This document shows, piece after piece, positions 34,002 to 46,242 of a DNA stretch of 64,000 nt. Under the pieces are notes generated by a model. It searched no databases, was not told where the DNA came from, and was given only the letters and a program-made list of their open reading frames with translations. Position 1 is the first letter of the stretch. The number at the start of each line of letters is the position of its first letter. The translations under genes and the position numbers were made by a program. The stretch lies in assembly GCA_048013815.1 (NCBI GenBank), contig CM106586.1:23746001-23810000 (forward strand). Direction: 5' to 3'. Source of the stretch: Setoptus koraiensis. Taxonomy: Eukaryota > Arthropoda.

Positions 34002-36436
34002 ATATACTGGCGAAGGGAGCTCACAGAGAAACAAAGAACAATTCTTTTATCTGTTGTTGTTATTTGCTGGCGCTGTCTGGCACAACCACGAGCAACAAAA
34101 ACCAAAAACGGGGCCCTTGTCGGGCAGCAAAAACGCGTGCTCTCAGTGTGCACTCGTGGCCAGCAAATAATGATGTCACTATTCGTCAGCTCTCGGTCTG
34201 CTCGGACTGCTCGGCTGCTACGTGCCCGTGCCAACCACGAGCAACGACTCACTCCCTTTGTCTTTGTTATAAAAGCAGCCCTAGATTTGTTATAAAACCA
34301 GCGGCAGCAGAATGAATTGAGCCAGTATCCACGATTTATCAAAGCGAACTGATTTGCGCGATTGGATGGAAATCGGCCAATTGGTCGCCAATTGGCGCCC
34401 GTCGCTCGTCGGTTGCGGCTCGAAATTGGCCCACTGATGCGCCACTTTGGCGCTTTGGTCTGGGCGGTTTTTGTGGTTTTTGCCGGGTTGCGGTGCCGGG
34501 CTAGGCCCGCGATCAAATTCCAAATTGATTGACAAAAATAACTCGCCCGTTTATATAATGTATACACCAGATCGGCATTAAACTCAATATCACAGCCAGT
34601 GGATGATTGTTAAATAATTCCCGTTCGATCGTTTCTTTGAGAATTGGACGAGAATCGCTCTATTGAGTTGTTGCAACAACAACAGCGGCAACAACAACAG
34701 CAATAATATAATAATAATAACATAATTGAGGCCCAAATCAACACTCACAGGTCAGTGAGCCTATTGCGTTATTGTCTTTGTTGCTGGCGTGAGTAAGTGT
34801 TTTTGCTGTTGGCACTTGTTCGTTGGGCCGCATCTCGTGTGTTGGTCGGTGTAAGTCAGTTGCTGTCAGTTTGACTGACCGAAAGCGACTAAAATAAAAG
34901 CTGACCAGCTGACCATTATCGGCATGGACAGCACATAATAACACTTGTACAAAATAATAACAAAGAGAATGGTAATTAAACGAATAATAGAGGCAACACT
35001 TTGCAACACATTGTGCACACTGGCTTCACGAATAAACTCCGAGAGCAAAGAAACACAACAGAGAGCTAAAAATAATGATAACGAAATGATGAAACTGCCA
35101 AATTGCCAAATGATGAAATGATGAAAACTCAAAATAAGCGAAAAAGCTGCATTGATAAATCAATGAATGATGATGACGTAATGACTGGCCAGTTGAGCAG
35201 TTTAAGCTAATTCAATTCATTACTGGCCAGTTCGCTTACACGCTTGGCAACTCCGGCCAGCCAAACGGCCAGCCAAACGCTGCCAGATAAACGAGTGACC
35301 ATTGCACGCACCTATAAACATACAACATTATGTAATATATACATAAACATAAATATGCACAACAACGGCATTGGACAACAACAACAACAGCATTGGTCAG
35401 CAACGGCAGCAGTTGATGAGACAAAGCAATCATCGCTGCACTCGAGGGCCATCCATCATTTCGTCTGTTGGCCGGTGCTCGTTGGTGAGCTCGAGGCCGG
35501 CGCTTCGAATTGAGCCAGTCCGAATTCAAAACATCACATCGGTGGCTGCTCCGATCCAATAAAAGCTGCTTGTCCAATAATCACCGATCTTGTAATTTCT
35601 TAATAGCCAACAACTGACCCGGGACGAGGAGCGGCCCGCCGGTAATGAGTGTTAACACACCGGCCCGTCTGGCCAGCCGATTAGTTTGTGTTTCGGTTGT
35701 GAAGCTAACATAGTTTTGTTTGTCGACATTACATGATCGGTGCATGCGGCCATGATGCCCTGTCCGCGCTGGCATGCAGCAGCGTAAAGCGTGCGCCGGG
35801 CCGGCCCGCTCCGGTCCCATTTGATCCGATCCGGTCCGGTCCGGTCTGATCCGGTCGTCACTGGCTGGCACTCATTAACATAATAATGGCCCTTGTCCGA
35901 ATTCATTGCTCACCTGATGATTGCCAGCGACGATGCCCGGCGAGTGCCGACTCAGGTGAGCATTGATGGCAGCGTTTGCCAGCGATCAAATCAATTGCTA
36001 ATTGCTAATCGCTGAATGCTGAATGCGATTCATTCATTGCGGCCTGATTATCGTGATGTGCGAGCGTCATGAGCCACGGTCGTGTCATCATTGCTTACGC
36101 AACATTGCTCATGTAACAGTGCTTGCGTAACAGGGTGTATGTTACGCAAGCGACCGCATCCATTCGATCACTGATCCATCGGGCATCTCACCTGATTTAA
36201 ACAATGAGCAGCCGATTGCAATCGGACCCAAATCGAGTTATCGCCAACAAGACAACGAGACAACAGAGAGTTTGTCGCCCCCTAATTAGCTCATTCATCA
36301 TGTTACGTGCACCGCAGCATTGCAGTATTGCACAGAATGAACAGTGTGCCACATGTTGTGCCCGTTGCGCCAGTGGGGGACACACCGTTTGGGATCTGTC
36401 ACAAATCAGCTGCTGTCGTAGGCCCACCGATCGCTG

Positions 36437-36490
36437 ACACACACACACACACACACACACACACTGTTCAACTGATGTTTGCATGACGCA

Positions 36491-36522
<32 letters not shown>
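36437..36522. repeat. facing (AC)14 and (TG)15 tracts
   Basis: A 28-bp AC run (36437-36464) is followed after 27 nt by a 31-bp TG run (36492-36522). Together they form a stem of up to 28 bp. Confidence 0.95.
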
Positions 36523-36525
<3 letters not shown>

Positions 36526-37274
36526 TCATTTCGGAATTGACGTGAAATTTTGTCAAAATTTGTCAAAACGGTCGCTGCTCACAACAAGTGCTGCGAGCAA
36601 CCGACCCACTGGTGCCCATACCAAGATTAATGCGCACACTGAGACTAATGCACATGACGATAATGCACAGCCGTGGGTCTATGGACAGTGACAGCGGCGA
36701 GGGACTAGAAAGCTCAAAAGCAAACAAGTTTGTTTGTTCTTGTATGACGCAACCCGTCAATGTCAAACGTGTTTGCTTAGGCTAATTCGACATAGTGGCC
36801 CCACGCACAACATAATTCACCGATTCACCAATTCGCCAGTTCGTCAATCGCACATAATGGCCATTGGTCGGCATTACTAGTATTGCGTATTGCGCGTAGC
36901 TCGCCAGTGTGCGCCGATTGGCGCCGTCGTGGGGCCCGCTCGCACCAATGTGCAGCCGTGGGTGCTGATCGCGAAAGGGGCCCCCAGAATTTTGCAATTG
37001 GGGGCTCCGTTTCACCAGCGTCGAATCCATTTGACGAGATCAGTGGCCGGTTGTCGCAATTTGTGCTGCCAGCGCCAGCGTGTCCGGCGACGCTGCGGCC
37101 AGCGTCGCACGTCGGCCAGTCGCCGGCCAATTGGATTGCCGGGCCGCCTGATGACGCGTCACTGCCAGTTGCTCGGCACAGACACTTTTGCGGGCCCCGG
37201 CGCACGCCCGATAACGCACGCTAATGCATCCCCTAATTGGATTTAAACGAACGCTCGCCTCTGGCCCGCGCTCT

Positions 37275-37331
37275 GGCTCGTTCTCCGTTCGCGGGCTCGT
37301 TCTCCGTTTGCGGGCTCGTTCTCCGTTCGCT
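37275..37331. repeat. 3 x 19-bp tandem array
   Basis: Three copies of GGCTCGTTCTCCGTTCGCG with one or two changes. Confidence 0.88.
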
Positions 37332-38633
37332 CGTTGGCTCGCCATTTCGTTCGACGGCCCGCTGCCCGCGTTCGGCGGCCCGCCGCTCGCGTTCGACGGC
37401 TCCCGGCGCGCCGGTCAGTGCGTTGCGCGCCTACGTCAAGCTCAACGATGACAAGCTGATTGAATTAGCAATGCGCAAGTGGCGCTGCCGGCCCACCGAA
37501 CGCGCCAAAACGAATAGCAAGCAACGCAATGAATTTATATACGGGGCCCAATTGGCCGGCAATCTCTATAGGCCGGCCACCAATTATGTGTGGCGCTGGC
37601 GATGATAACAAGCGGCCTATAAGTCGGCTGGCTGTTTGGTTAGAGCTGGACCCGTGACTGTTGTGCTGGCACGCTGGCTGGTTGCTGCACAACAGCGCAC
37701 AAGTTGTGCTAGTTGTGCCACGCAACTGGCACACAAACGGGTATTATGTAACGGGATATAGCGGCGGATATAGAGCAAACAGCAAACGGCAATCATCAGC
37801 CAATTGTTTGGTGATGAGTCAACACACGATGATAGACGCGCTCGGTTGGTGGTTACTGAGCGTGCAAGTGTCACAAAAATGTGCACAAGTGCACGTGTTT
37901 TATACGTGCAAGTGCCACTATGTTAATGAAGCGCACAGGCCACGCACAACACATAAGCTAATGAAGCTGCTTTTTTCATTGGCGGGCACGCAAGCATCGC
38001 TGGTCGTTACGCAACACAACACATAGTTGCAACACGAGCGGCCATAATACAGACGTATTATAGACTGTTGTTGCGCAATGCACTGATGTTGCGTAACGGA
38101 CTGGTGTTAAACCTGTCACTAAACTGTGCTCGCTACCATTTGGCTGCTCACTTGCTCAACTTGCTGCACACTGCTCCTCCGCTGCTCGTGCCACCGCAAT
38201 ACTACTCATTGGATAGTACTCAGTCAGTAGACTAACACTGAGTTGTGCTGCTCGCATGCCACTCAAATAGCCCCAACAACCTGGGCCTCACACTGTTTTG
38301 AGTGAGCGCTAAACTGCGGATTATCGCACTGTGCCCCCGACCGGCTACTGTGCACTGTGCTGTGCATTGGGGCGCGCCCAATGTTGACGCAATGTCATGT
38401 TGGCAAAACAGAAACAAATGAAGCGCGATAAACGTTTGCTAACCAGCGCACACACACACGCACGCACACTGTTGGAATAATACGCACACTGGCACACAAT
38501 GAACGACAACAAATATAAATATGTGCCAACCGCACCAGCCGACGACGAGCCGCGTCGGCCGACAGCGACCGGCTCTCGCGCAACAAAGTGGCCACAGCGT
38601 CCGATTGGTTACGCAACTCGAATCGGCGCTGCC

Positions 38634-38870
38634 AACCGTTCGAACGGTTCGAAGTTCGAACGCTTCGAACGCCGCCGCGAACTGGCCGAACCGCCGATTC
38701 GAATTCCAGTTGTCAGTTGCAATTGAGTTGTTTACGCTGCGTGCCACTGGCGCTGCGCCGCGATCGCTTGCAACGGTCCCACTGATTCGAACGGTTCGAG
38801 CGGTTCGAACTGATGGAACGGATCGAACCGTTCGAACTGATGGAACGGCTCGAACCGTTCGAACGGTTCG
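38634..38870. repeat. TTCGAA palindrome cluster
   Basis: Nine TTCGAA hexamers lie within 38639-38863. The 16-bp palindrome AACCGTTCGAACGGTT occurs exactly at 38634-38649 and again at 38853-38868, where it extends to a 20-bp perfect palindrome (38851-38870). Between them a 27-bp unit containing GTTCGAACTGATGGAACGG is repeated twice. Confidence 0.92.
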
Positions 38871-38980
38871 CAGGGGCAGATCAGTAACACCGAACACGTA
38901 GCAACTCTTGCCAGTTGCATGCCAGTGTCATGTGTTGTAACTGGTTACATCATCACTGAACGAACGGCGGCAGATTCTCT

Positions 38981-39027
38981 GCTGTTGTTGTTGTTGTTGT
39001 TGTTGTTGCTGTTGCTGTTGCTGTTGC
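38981..39027. repeat. TTG/CTG triplet run
   Basis: About 47 bp of uninterrupted GTT and GCT triplets. Confidence 0.9.
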
Positions 39028-40489
39028 ATCATCATTATAGCATCATGTGTGTGTTCATGATGATGCAACCATGATGTGACGCAGCCACCGCAACATAAGC
39101 CGCAAACAACAGCACGCGCCCCTGGTGACCATTTACTCTTCAATCGACTCGCCATCAGCGGGCCGCCGCAAATGACCTGTGGGCCGCAGAGGGGCGTGAC
39201 GCGCTAACACCAGTCAAGCGATGCGACATCCCGCTGATCTCTTGACTGTTGTGATTGTTATGCTGTTGGCACGACAAACAATCGCACAAACTGTCAGCTG
39301 ATGCCGCGACTAACTGTCAGCTGATGCCGCGACAAACTGTCAGCCGAGTCAACCCGGTCGCTGCAGGGCCCGCTGACGGTGCGGCCAGCTGACCGTCGTC
39401 CGCTGCGGCGACCACACTCCACGGGCCGGAGAGAACAGCGGACACAAGCGGCTCATTTGGGCCAGAGATGACAATTTGACAATTTGACAATTAGACCATT
39501 CGACAATTAGACCAGTCGACAATTTAACGTTGCGCCGACAGGGCGACAATTTGACGACGACGCGCTAATTGTTATATCAGCAGACAATAAAAAACAGTGA
39601 CTTGTGGCGGTGCAAAGTTGTGTCCGGCGGCGACTTTCAACTTTTAACACCAACCACAAACTCGCTACACGCCCGGCCGCCGAGAATGAGCCGCACATGA
39701 GTGAGCGAGCTCGCAGCGGTATTTTGTATCCGAGCCGGCGCCCGGGGCATACCTCAACTACCTGTGTGCGTGTGTGTGCCTGAGGGTGCGCAGCGCGCAC
39801 ACTGGCCGAGCGCGGCTACACAGCGCGGGCTACCGGCATGCGATGCGTATGATATCATCATCACGTTGACCTGCTGTCCGCGCCGCATCCGCGCCGCCAA
39901 TCCCGCGGCCAGTGCCATTATGTGCGGGCCTATTGCGTACTATTATGTACCATTGTGTAACATTACGTAGTATTATGTATTGGTGTTATGTAATGGCCGG
40001 CCGGACAAGTAACGAGCGAGTAGCGATACAAATGTGTGTGTCCTTGACCTCGGCCGTCGGCTGTCACCTCGTTCTGCTCGCACCCTCGCCGCTCACAACA
40101 GTTGTCAGTCAACGACGGCGCGCACTGACCGACGGTGACGTGTCGGCTGTCACAATTTTCGGATCGGACGGCTTCATTACTTTGCGATTAGCCGCCAATT
40201 GCGGGCCCGTCCATCCAACGTTGCAATATCATGTGCTACAGCATGCAATTGTGACGCAATGGCCGCTTCGAAGCGTGGGCCGGCGCAACACGATCGCTGC
40301 CAGCATGCGGTGCGATGGAAGCGCCGCCAGTTGGTGCTTCTTTTGTTTGCGCCAACGCGCCTCTATCTGTGCCTCTGTGCTGCCACTGTGTGTGTATTGC
40401 TGTGCTCATGTTGCGCCCCGCCGAGTTGTTGGTTTGCTGCGCGGTTTGTCGGCGGGCTGCCACTGTCAGTTTGGCGGCGTCCAGCCAAA

Positions 40490-40564
40490 CGGGTACCACG
40501 TCGAGCGGGTATCACGTCGAGCGGGTATCACGTCGAGCGGGTATCACGTCAAGCGGGTATCATG
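40490..40564. repeat. 4.7 x 16-bp tandem array
   Basis: Units of CGGGTATCACGTCGAG with three substitutions overall. This is one of the best-conserved arrays in the window. Confidence 0.93.
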
Positions 40565-40882
40565 TTTCCAATTACCGCACTGTCTGGCATGGCTGGCCAA
40601 TCGACACCGATGCGTGTCGATATTGATATTGCTGATATATGTCGATATGTCGATATATGTCGACGTCGATGATCACCGATGAGCACAATCGACCGGCACA
40701 AGCAAACCGACAACTGCCACAAACCGCAAGCGACGCGCGCCCGCCGCCCCACAACCGGCAACTCATTACGGGCTAATTTAGAGATTATTCGCGCCACACC
40801 AATCGGCAACTAACTAATTTGCATACAGCAACAGCACAGGCAAAGCGGGCGCCGGGGCACAGATTTCATGCGATTGCCACAA

Positions 40883-40920
40883 ACAGATATTGTTGGCACA
40901 ATTGTGGCAACAATATCTGT
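40883..40920. repeat. 38-bp near-perfect palindrome
   Basis: Outer arms ACAGATATTGTTG (40883-40895) and its exact complement (40908-40920) surround the inner palindrome CACAATTGTG (40897-40906). Only the G/G pair at 40896 and 40907 is mismatched. Confidence 0.92.
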
Positions 40921-41663
40921 GGCTGGCAAAGGTTATGCAACAACGGTTACAATTGCTCGCAATTGTGCCGCCTTGTTTGTGTAGCGGGCACAATTTTAAT
41001 GGTATGCAATATATGAATGCGGCGCATCATTATCATAATGGCTCATATATCGCCTCACCCCTTGCACATATCATATCATTTATATGCACTTAGATGGCGT
41101 ATACGGCATAGATGGCGCGGATGGCATAGATGGCGCGGATGGCGTAGGTCGCACACGCGCGCCAGCGCGTGAAACTTTTCAGCAAAGCGCGCGCTGCTGG
41201 CGCCCCTGCAGCGGGCCTCTTTTAAGCAAACAACGCACCTATATTGCGTAACTATTGTGTTGTGCTCAATTGTGTTGTAACTATCACTATAACTGGCCGC
41301 TGTTGGCACTCGCAAGCGCAGCCAACTGTGACGCAACTGTGGCGCAACTGTGACGCAACTGGGGCCGTGTCTGGTCACTGGCACTCGTGGCTATTATGTC
41401 GGTGGCGTAGTTATTTAACCGCGATTATGATTATGTCATGATTGGTGCATGCTGGCATCGTTATGCCGCTGTCATTATGCAACGCACACAATTCATCGGC
41501 CAACAATGGCCGCTTAAGCCAATCGGTGCAAGCCAAATTGAGTTGTTAACAACTGAAAAATGTTTTAGGTTGAAATGTCTCAAAAGTGTGATATTCGCAC
41601 GTCCAGTTGGGGCCGCCGTCAGTATGTGTCAGTATACGTGGCCTTGGATGCAGCCTTGCGAGC

Positions 41664-41697
41664 CCCTCGTTTGTTTGTAACTGCAAACAAACGAGGG
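41664..41697. repeat. perfect 14-bp stem, 6-nt loop
   Basis: CCCTCGTTTGTTTG (41664-41677) and its exact reverse complement (41684-41697) flank the loop TAACTG. Confidence 0.92.
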
Positions 41698-42589
41698 CAC
41701 ACACAAACAGTTTGTGACAAAGTGAAGTGTTCACCTTGATTTGAAAAGAAACAGTTGTTGTCGTGTGACAACTACACGGCCTATTAAGCACACAAATCGC
41801 ACAATTTGCAAACAAGCTCACTTATATCTGACGGCCAACAACACAAATTATCTACTGGGCAGCTCACATAATATCACATGGCACGTATTATGTATGATAC
41901 GTATGTATGATACGTATGTAGTGGCCACAAGTAGATAACAACTCGATGACAACAATGGCCCGCTCGTTATTTATCCATTCGGTGTGCCAGAGCGGCCATT
42001 GTTAACAAGCGAGCATTGTTGCGCCAACAACAATGTTTGTGTCTCATTTGCGCCTCTCAACTCGTCACTGTGCGCAACTGTCACTGTGCTGGCAATTGTG
42101 TCACAAATTTTTCGCTCACAATCACACAATCGAGCGAATCGATAGTAGCGATCGATTTAACGAGCTCGTGTTTGCATAAATCATCACGAGCCGACCACAA
42201 CTCGTGCACGACATCAGGTGAGCGCGCCACCGTTGTCCAGTTGTGCGGCCAGCGCAAACGCTTTGGCTCATGCCAAAAGATGATTGCTCATTTTTCATTT
42301 CTCGTTTCTCATTTAACACCACTGCTGAAATAATTGCCATCGATATCGTTTGTGACAGCGATGCATCACAAACAATGTCGGCTTGCGACGTGCTGGTTGA
42401 GATATGCATATTATGTCGAGGCCGCCAAGCGGCGTTGGCGCACGGCCATCACTTACCTGCTCAGGGCGTACATAGTGCCGGCCTGTGTCCTTGGAATCTT
42501 GGCTCTTGTTTCGATTCTTTTCTTTTATTCGCTTCTTTTTGTCTGCTTTTGTTTCTCTCGCGCTTCTCACTGGTCGCTGTTTCGCGTCG

Positions 42590-42735
42590 CTTTCTTCTTC
42601 GGCGTTTTCTTCGTCGGCTTCGTCGTTGGCTTCGTCGATGGATTATTCGTTGAATTATTCGTCGGCGTCTTGGTTGGATTATTCGCCGGCTTCTTCGGCT
42701 TCGTCGTTGGATTATTCGTTGGCTTCTTCGGCGGC
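42590..42735. repeat. degenerate triplet-phased minisatellite
   Basis: Degenerate units of the type TTCGTCGTTGGATTATTCG, with a length that tends to be a multiple of 3, leave several frames open on both strands. The plus frame reads as Phe/Gly/Val-rich, and a minus frame as Pro/Thr/Lys/Asn-rich. Confidence 0.75.
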
Positions 42736-44630
42736 CTCTGCTCTGGCCTGTCGATCCGATTTGCTGCTGCTGCTGCTACTGCGATTCTCTTCTCGGGCAA
42801 CTCTCATGTGTCGCCAGCTATTTGTTTGTTGCTCGCACAATCTCATGCAAGTGTCAGCTTGTAACTGCACCGCTCGCCCTATAAACACTCTTTTGGTTGC
42901 ATTATTTTGTCTGTCGTGTGTCGATGTGTGTCGCTGCCTTGACTTGATTGGTCGCTTGATTCTGTGTGCGTATTCTCAATGCGTCTTGTCACTGGTAACA
43001 GTAAGTATGGTAACACTATTTTGCCAATCGAACGCTCCGATGAAACGCCTGCTAGAACAGTCATTGGCTGGCTGCCGCTGCGATGTGCTGCTGTGTTTGA
43101 GTGCAAATGAGTGCGAGCCAATCAACGAGTGTCGAACTACTGACGATCGAACACAATACAACTGCCACTACAACAACGGCCAGCAGCAGCAGCGGCCTAT
43201 ATGCAGCGCGCCCAATGCATTTGCGTGCATACAAATGGGGAGTGAGTGAGGGGGTTGACACCAGTTTCACGCCTGACAATTAGTCAAGTGCTCTCTTTGT
43301 CTGTCTGTCTCACTCTGTATGTTATCTCGTGAGTGCGTGTGTGCTTGCTTGCTTGCGTGTGTGTGTGTGTATGCCTTTGCTTGTCAGTGTTGGCCTGCGT
43401 GTCTGTGTGTCTGCTCGCTTGTATGCTGATATAAATGCTGATTTAAATAACACACAATAGAGTGTGTGTGTGTGCTATTGTTCTATCGCCTATATTGTCT
43501 ATCTGTCAACACGGTGCAGCATCGAATTTACTCCTTGCCGGCCTGATATAGGTGAACGTCGAATTATATTATTGTTGTATTATAATTATTTTGCTGGCTC
43601 CCTTGTGCTGTTGTTACTGTTGCATCATAACGGTGCCGATGCAATGTATGTGCTATAGAGATATATTTAAATATAAAGGCCAGGTGATGTGCGCGCAATG
43701 ATTGATTGGCACTCGCCGAGTCGCTAGTCGCGAGTGGGGCCCCCGGCTGACGCTCGCTGTGTCAGCTGATAGAGCGAGACTTAATGAGAGGGGATTAATT
43801 GATGCTGGCACTGAATTGATTGCGAAATGCAAATTGACACCCTCGGCTACACTCACTGGTGCTAACTGTTTGCGCCAGCGGTGGCTTGTGGTAACTCGAC
43901 GAGGGGATAATTCTATCCGTTGTTCTTATTATTAGCACCGTTGTCGCTCAGCTGGGCGTTGTTGCGGTTGTTGCGGCCGTTGTGCGCCAACCAATCAACA
44001 AGCGACACCTTTGCTCGTTTGTGTGTGCGTGCGTCTCACGCCCACAATTAATATTTATGTCACTGTTGTTGTTGCTGTTGTTGTTGCTGTTGTTGCAGTT
44101 GTTGTCGCTAGTGGTGCATTGGTAGTATTAGTGGTAGTGGTAGCGGTAGTGATGGTGGTAATAGTGAGCGGTCGTTGTTTTTTAGCGACGACAGTAGCAG
44201 TGCTAATAACGGTGCTTGCAGTTGTGGCCAGTTTGCTGCTGACGAACCAAATGCCAATCGCGAATCTTCGCTGCGGCTGCTTCTGTTCGCAGCACAACGA
44301 GAGCAAATTATTCGCTCGCTCTTACGCAACTCACTCACAGTGGCAGCATTACTATTACGCAACTCATGCCAGCACTGCCGCCCCCCCCCCCTGCATTCAA
44401 TGGCTCGGGGCTTCTTGCAGCAGTGGCGCTGCTGTTGGCTGGCTTGATGGCTCGCTGGCTGCTCGCAACTCGCAACTGGAAGCACCGCAAACAGTTACCA
44501 CTGGCAGCCACTGTCAGGCTCCGTGAGAAGCCAGTGTCGCCCTGTTTTCTCTTTTGCGAGCGCTCGCTTCTCGGCGCACCGGCCAAATGATTATCATTGA
44601 ATGATAGCGCCCAGCCGAGCCGAGCCAAAG

Positions 44631-44646
44631 CGCGTTACGTAACGCG
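44631..44646. promoter_or_regulatory. 16-bp perfect palindrome CGCGTTACGTAACGCG
   Basis: An exact palindrome centred on TTACGTAA, the optimal PAR-bZIP/E4BP4-type site. A TTGCGTAA variant follows at 44647-44654. Confidence 0.6.
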
Positions 44647-45979
44647 TTGCGTAACGCGGTAACGAGCGGGCATTGTTATTTTTTTAATCAGTTGGCTCAA
44701 CTGTGCACGACAAGACACACACACACTTGGCCAATGACACACACCGACACACACATGAAATCAAAAGCGAATATAATCAAGGGCCGAATCGATGATAACG
44801 GTAATATCAGCGAGAATTCGCGCTAATTCGCTGGCGCCTGAGCGCTGCTCGCTGGCACCCGAGAGCGCCGATGTTGGGCCTCATTCGACGCTGTTCTTGG
44901 CTTTTTTCGCGCTACTTTCCTCGTGCGAGCCTCCCGTGCCACCGAATCCAACGTTGGCCGATCGGTGGCACCCAATGGGCCCCACCGACAACGGCTAACG
45001 AGCCGCTGCTCATTTGGGGCGCTGGCGAGGCCACTTGTGCAGCCTATAAATGACAGTGGCACCAGTAAGCGCTGTCATTGTTGTTGCTGGTGTTTGTCGT
45101 GACGAGTGGGCGCCACCTGGCGTGAGAGCGAAAGGTAAACAGTGTGGCTACTGTGTCCGAAACACTGCTCCTGTCTCAAATACCCTGTCTAAGATACCCC
45201 CCTGCTTGAAATACCCAGGCAAGCGAGCTGTTTTGGTTGAGCAGTTGTGTTCGCGTGTCCAGTCGCTATTTATAAGTGCATCGCCAGCATTGCGTCATAT
45301 TATCCGATATCACATTTTATTATCCGGTATCACATTATGTTGGCCGGCTTGGCATTACATTGTTCGGTGTGGTTGCTTCTCGCAATCGTCGGGCTTGTTT
45401 GCATCATCAGTAGCATCATTATTTTACGAGAAGTGAGCGCAAAGCGAGCGAGATGTATAAATAGAGAGAGATATTTGTATAGACAGTGTATAAGGGGAGA
45501 GATATACATGAGATGTGTATGTATAAATAGTCGGGAGATTCAAGACAGGCGGCATGTGTTTGCACAAACTAGCCAGATAGTGAGCAAACACACTCTCTAT
45601 TGGGGATATTGGAGAGTCTCTAATGATCCGATGATCAAGTTGGATCTTTGCGCAAATCGATGCCCAGCAATGGTTATTAGTGGGTAATAGTTGCATCATT
45701 ATAAACAAATAATTATTCAATACTTTGCCCACTCTACTGGCTCGCTCAATATGTAGCGATAAACTGGGCTCAACAAGCTTGATGAACGCCGATGTCCAAT
45801 ATTCGGCTGTTAGTTAGCCAGACCTGTTGTCCGCATAATCGATCGCATACGACGACGACGACCATATAAGCCTTGTATTGAGAGCCAACATCGAGACAGA
45901 TATTGGCATGCCAGCGAGCCAGTTGTAAACAAAACCATTCCAAATGAGGGCCTGCTCGCTTGTTATAGGTTATCTTGTT

Positions 45980-46017
45980 GTTATTTATGCTGCCACCGAT
46001 ATGGCAGCATAAATAAC
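45980..46017. repeat. perfect 16-bp stem, 6-nt loop
   Basis: GTTATTTATGCTGCCA (45980-45995) and its exact reverse complement (46002-46017) flank the loop CCGATA. Confidence 0.95.
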
Positions 46018-46181
46018 CGCCGAGCGACCGATTGACCGACTGCGACCGGCAACCACTGTGACTCGTTTAGTGCTGCTTGCATAACACATGATGGCCGGCC
46101 CTTGTTACATAATGTTACATGATGCTACATAATGTGATGTAATGTTATACACAATGTTGTGTTGCTAAACATAAACATTAT

Positions 46182-46242
46182 ATAACATTACGTAATATTA
46201 TAACATTATGTAATATTATAACATTATGTAATATTATAACAT
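46182..46242. repeat. 3.4 x 18-bp AT-rich array
   Basis: Three units of ATAACATTATGTAATATT (the first has C for T, creating TTACGTAA) plus a partial fourth. Each unit is itself close to palindromic. Confidence 0.92.

Larger units (their letters stand above)
28078..36436. other. AP-2 5'-side desert, proximal part
   Basis: No gene was recognised. The first part is the presumed AP-2 promoter or 5' UTR. A 13-base G run occurs near 28446. The stretch 30.4-30.8 kb is very GC-rich and has three copies of GGGGCCCC (30416, 30544, 30777). Open frames up to 220 codons are present on both strands but resemble no family and overlap one another. Confidence 0.55.

Noticed and set aside
34588-34599. 12-nt match to the miR-2 family seed region (TATCACAGCCAG)
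   Set aside because: No complementary arm lies within 80 nt on either side, so no precursor hairpin forms.
42334-43249. Hydrophobic 176-residue and 254-residue plus-strand proteins
   Set aside because: They are created by a triplet-phased minisatellite that leaves several frames open at once, and no family features were found.
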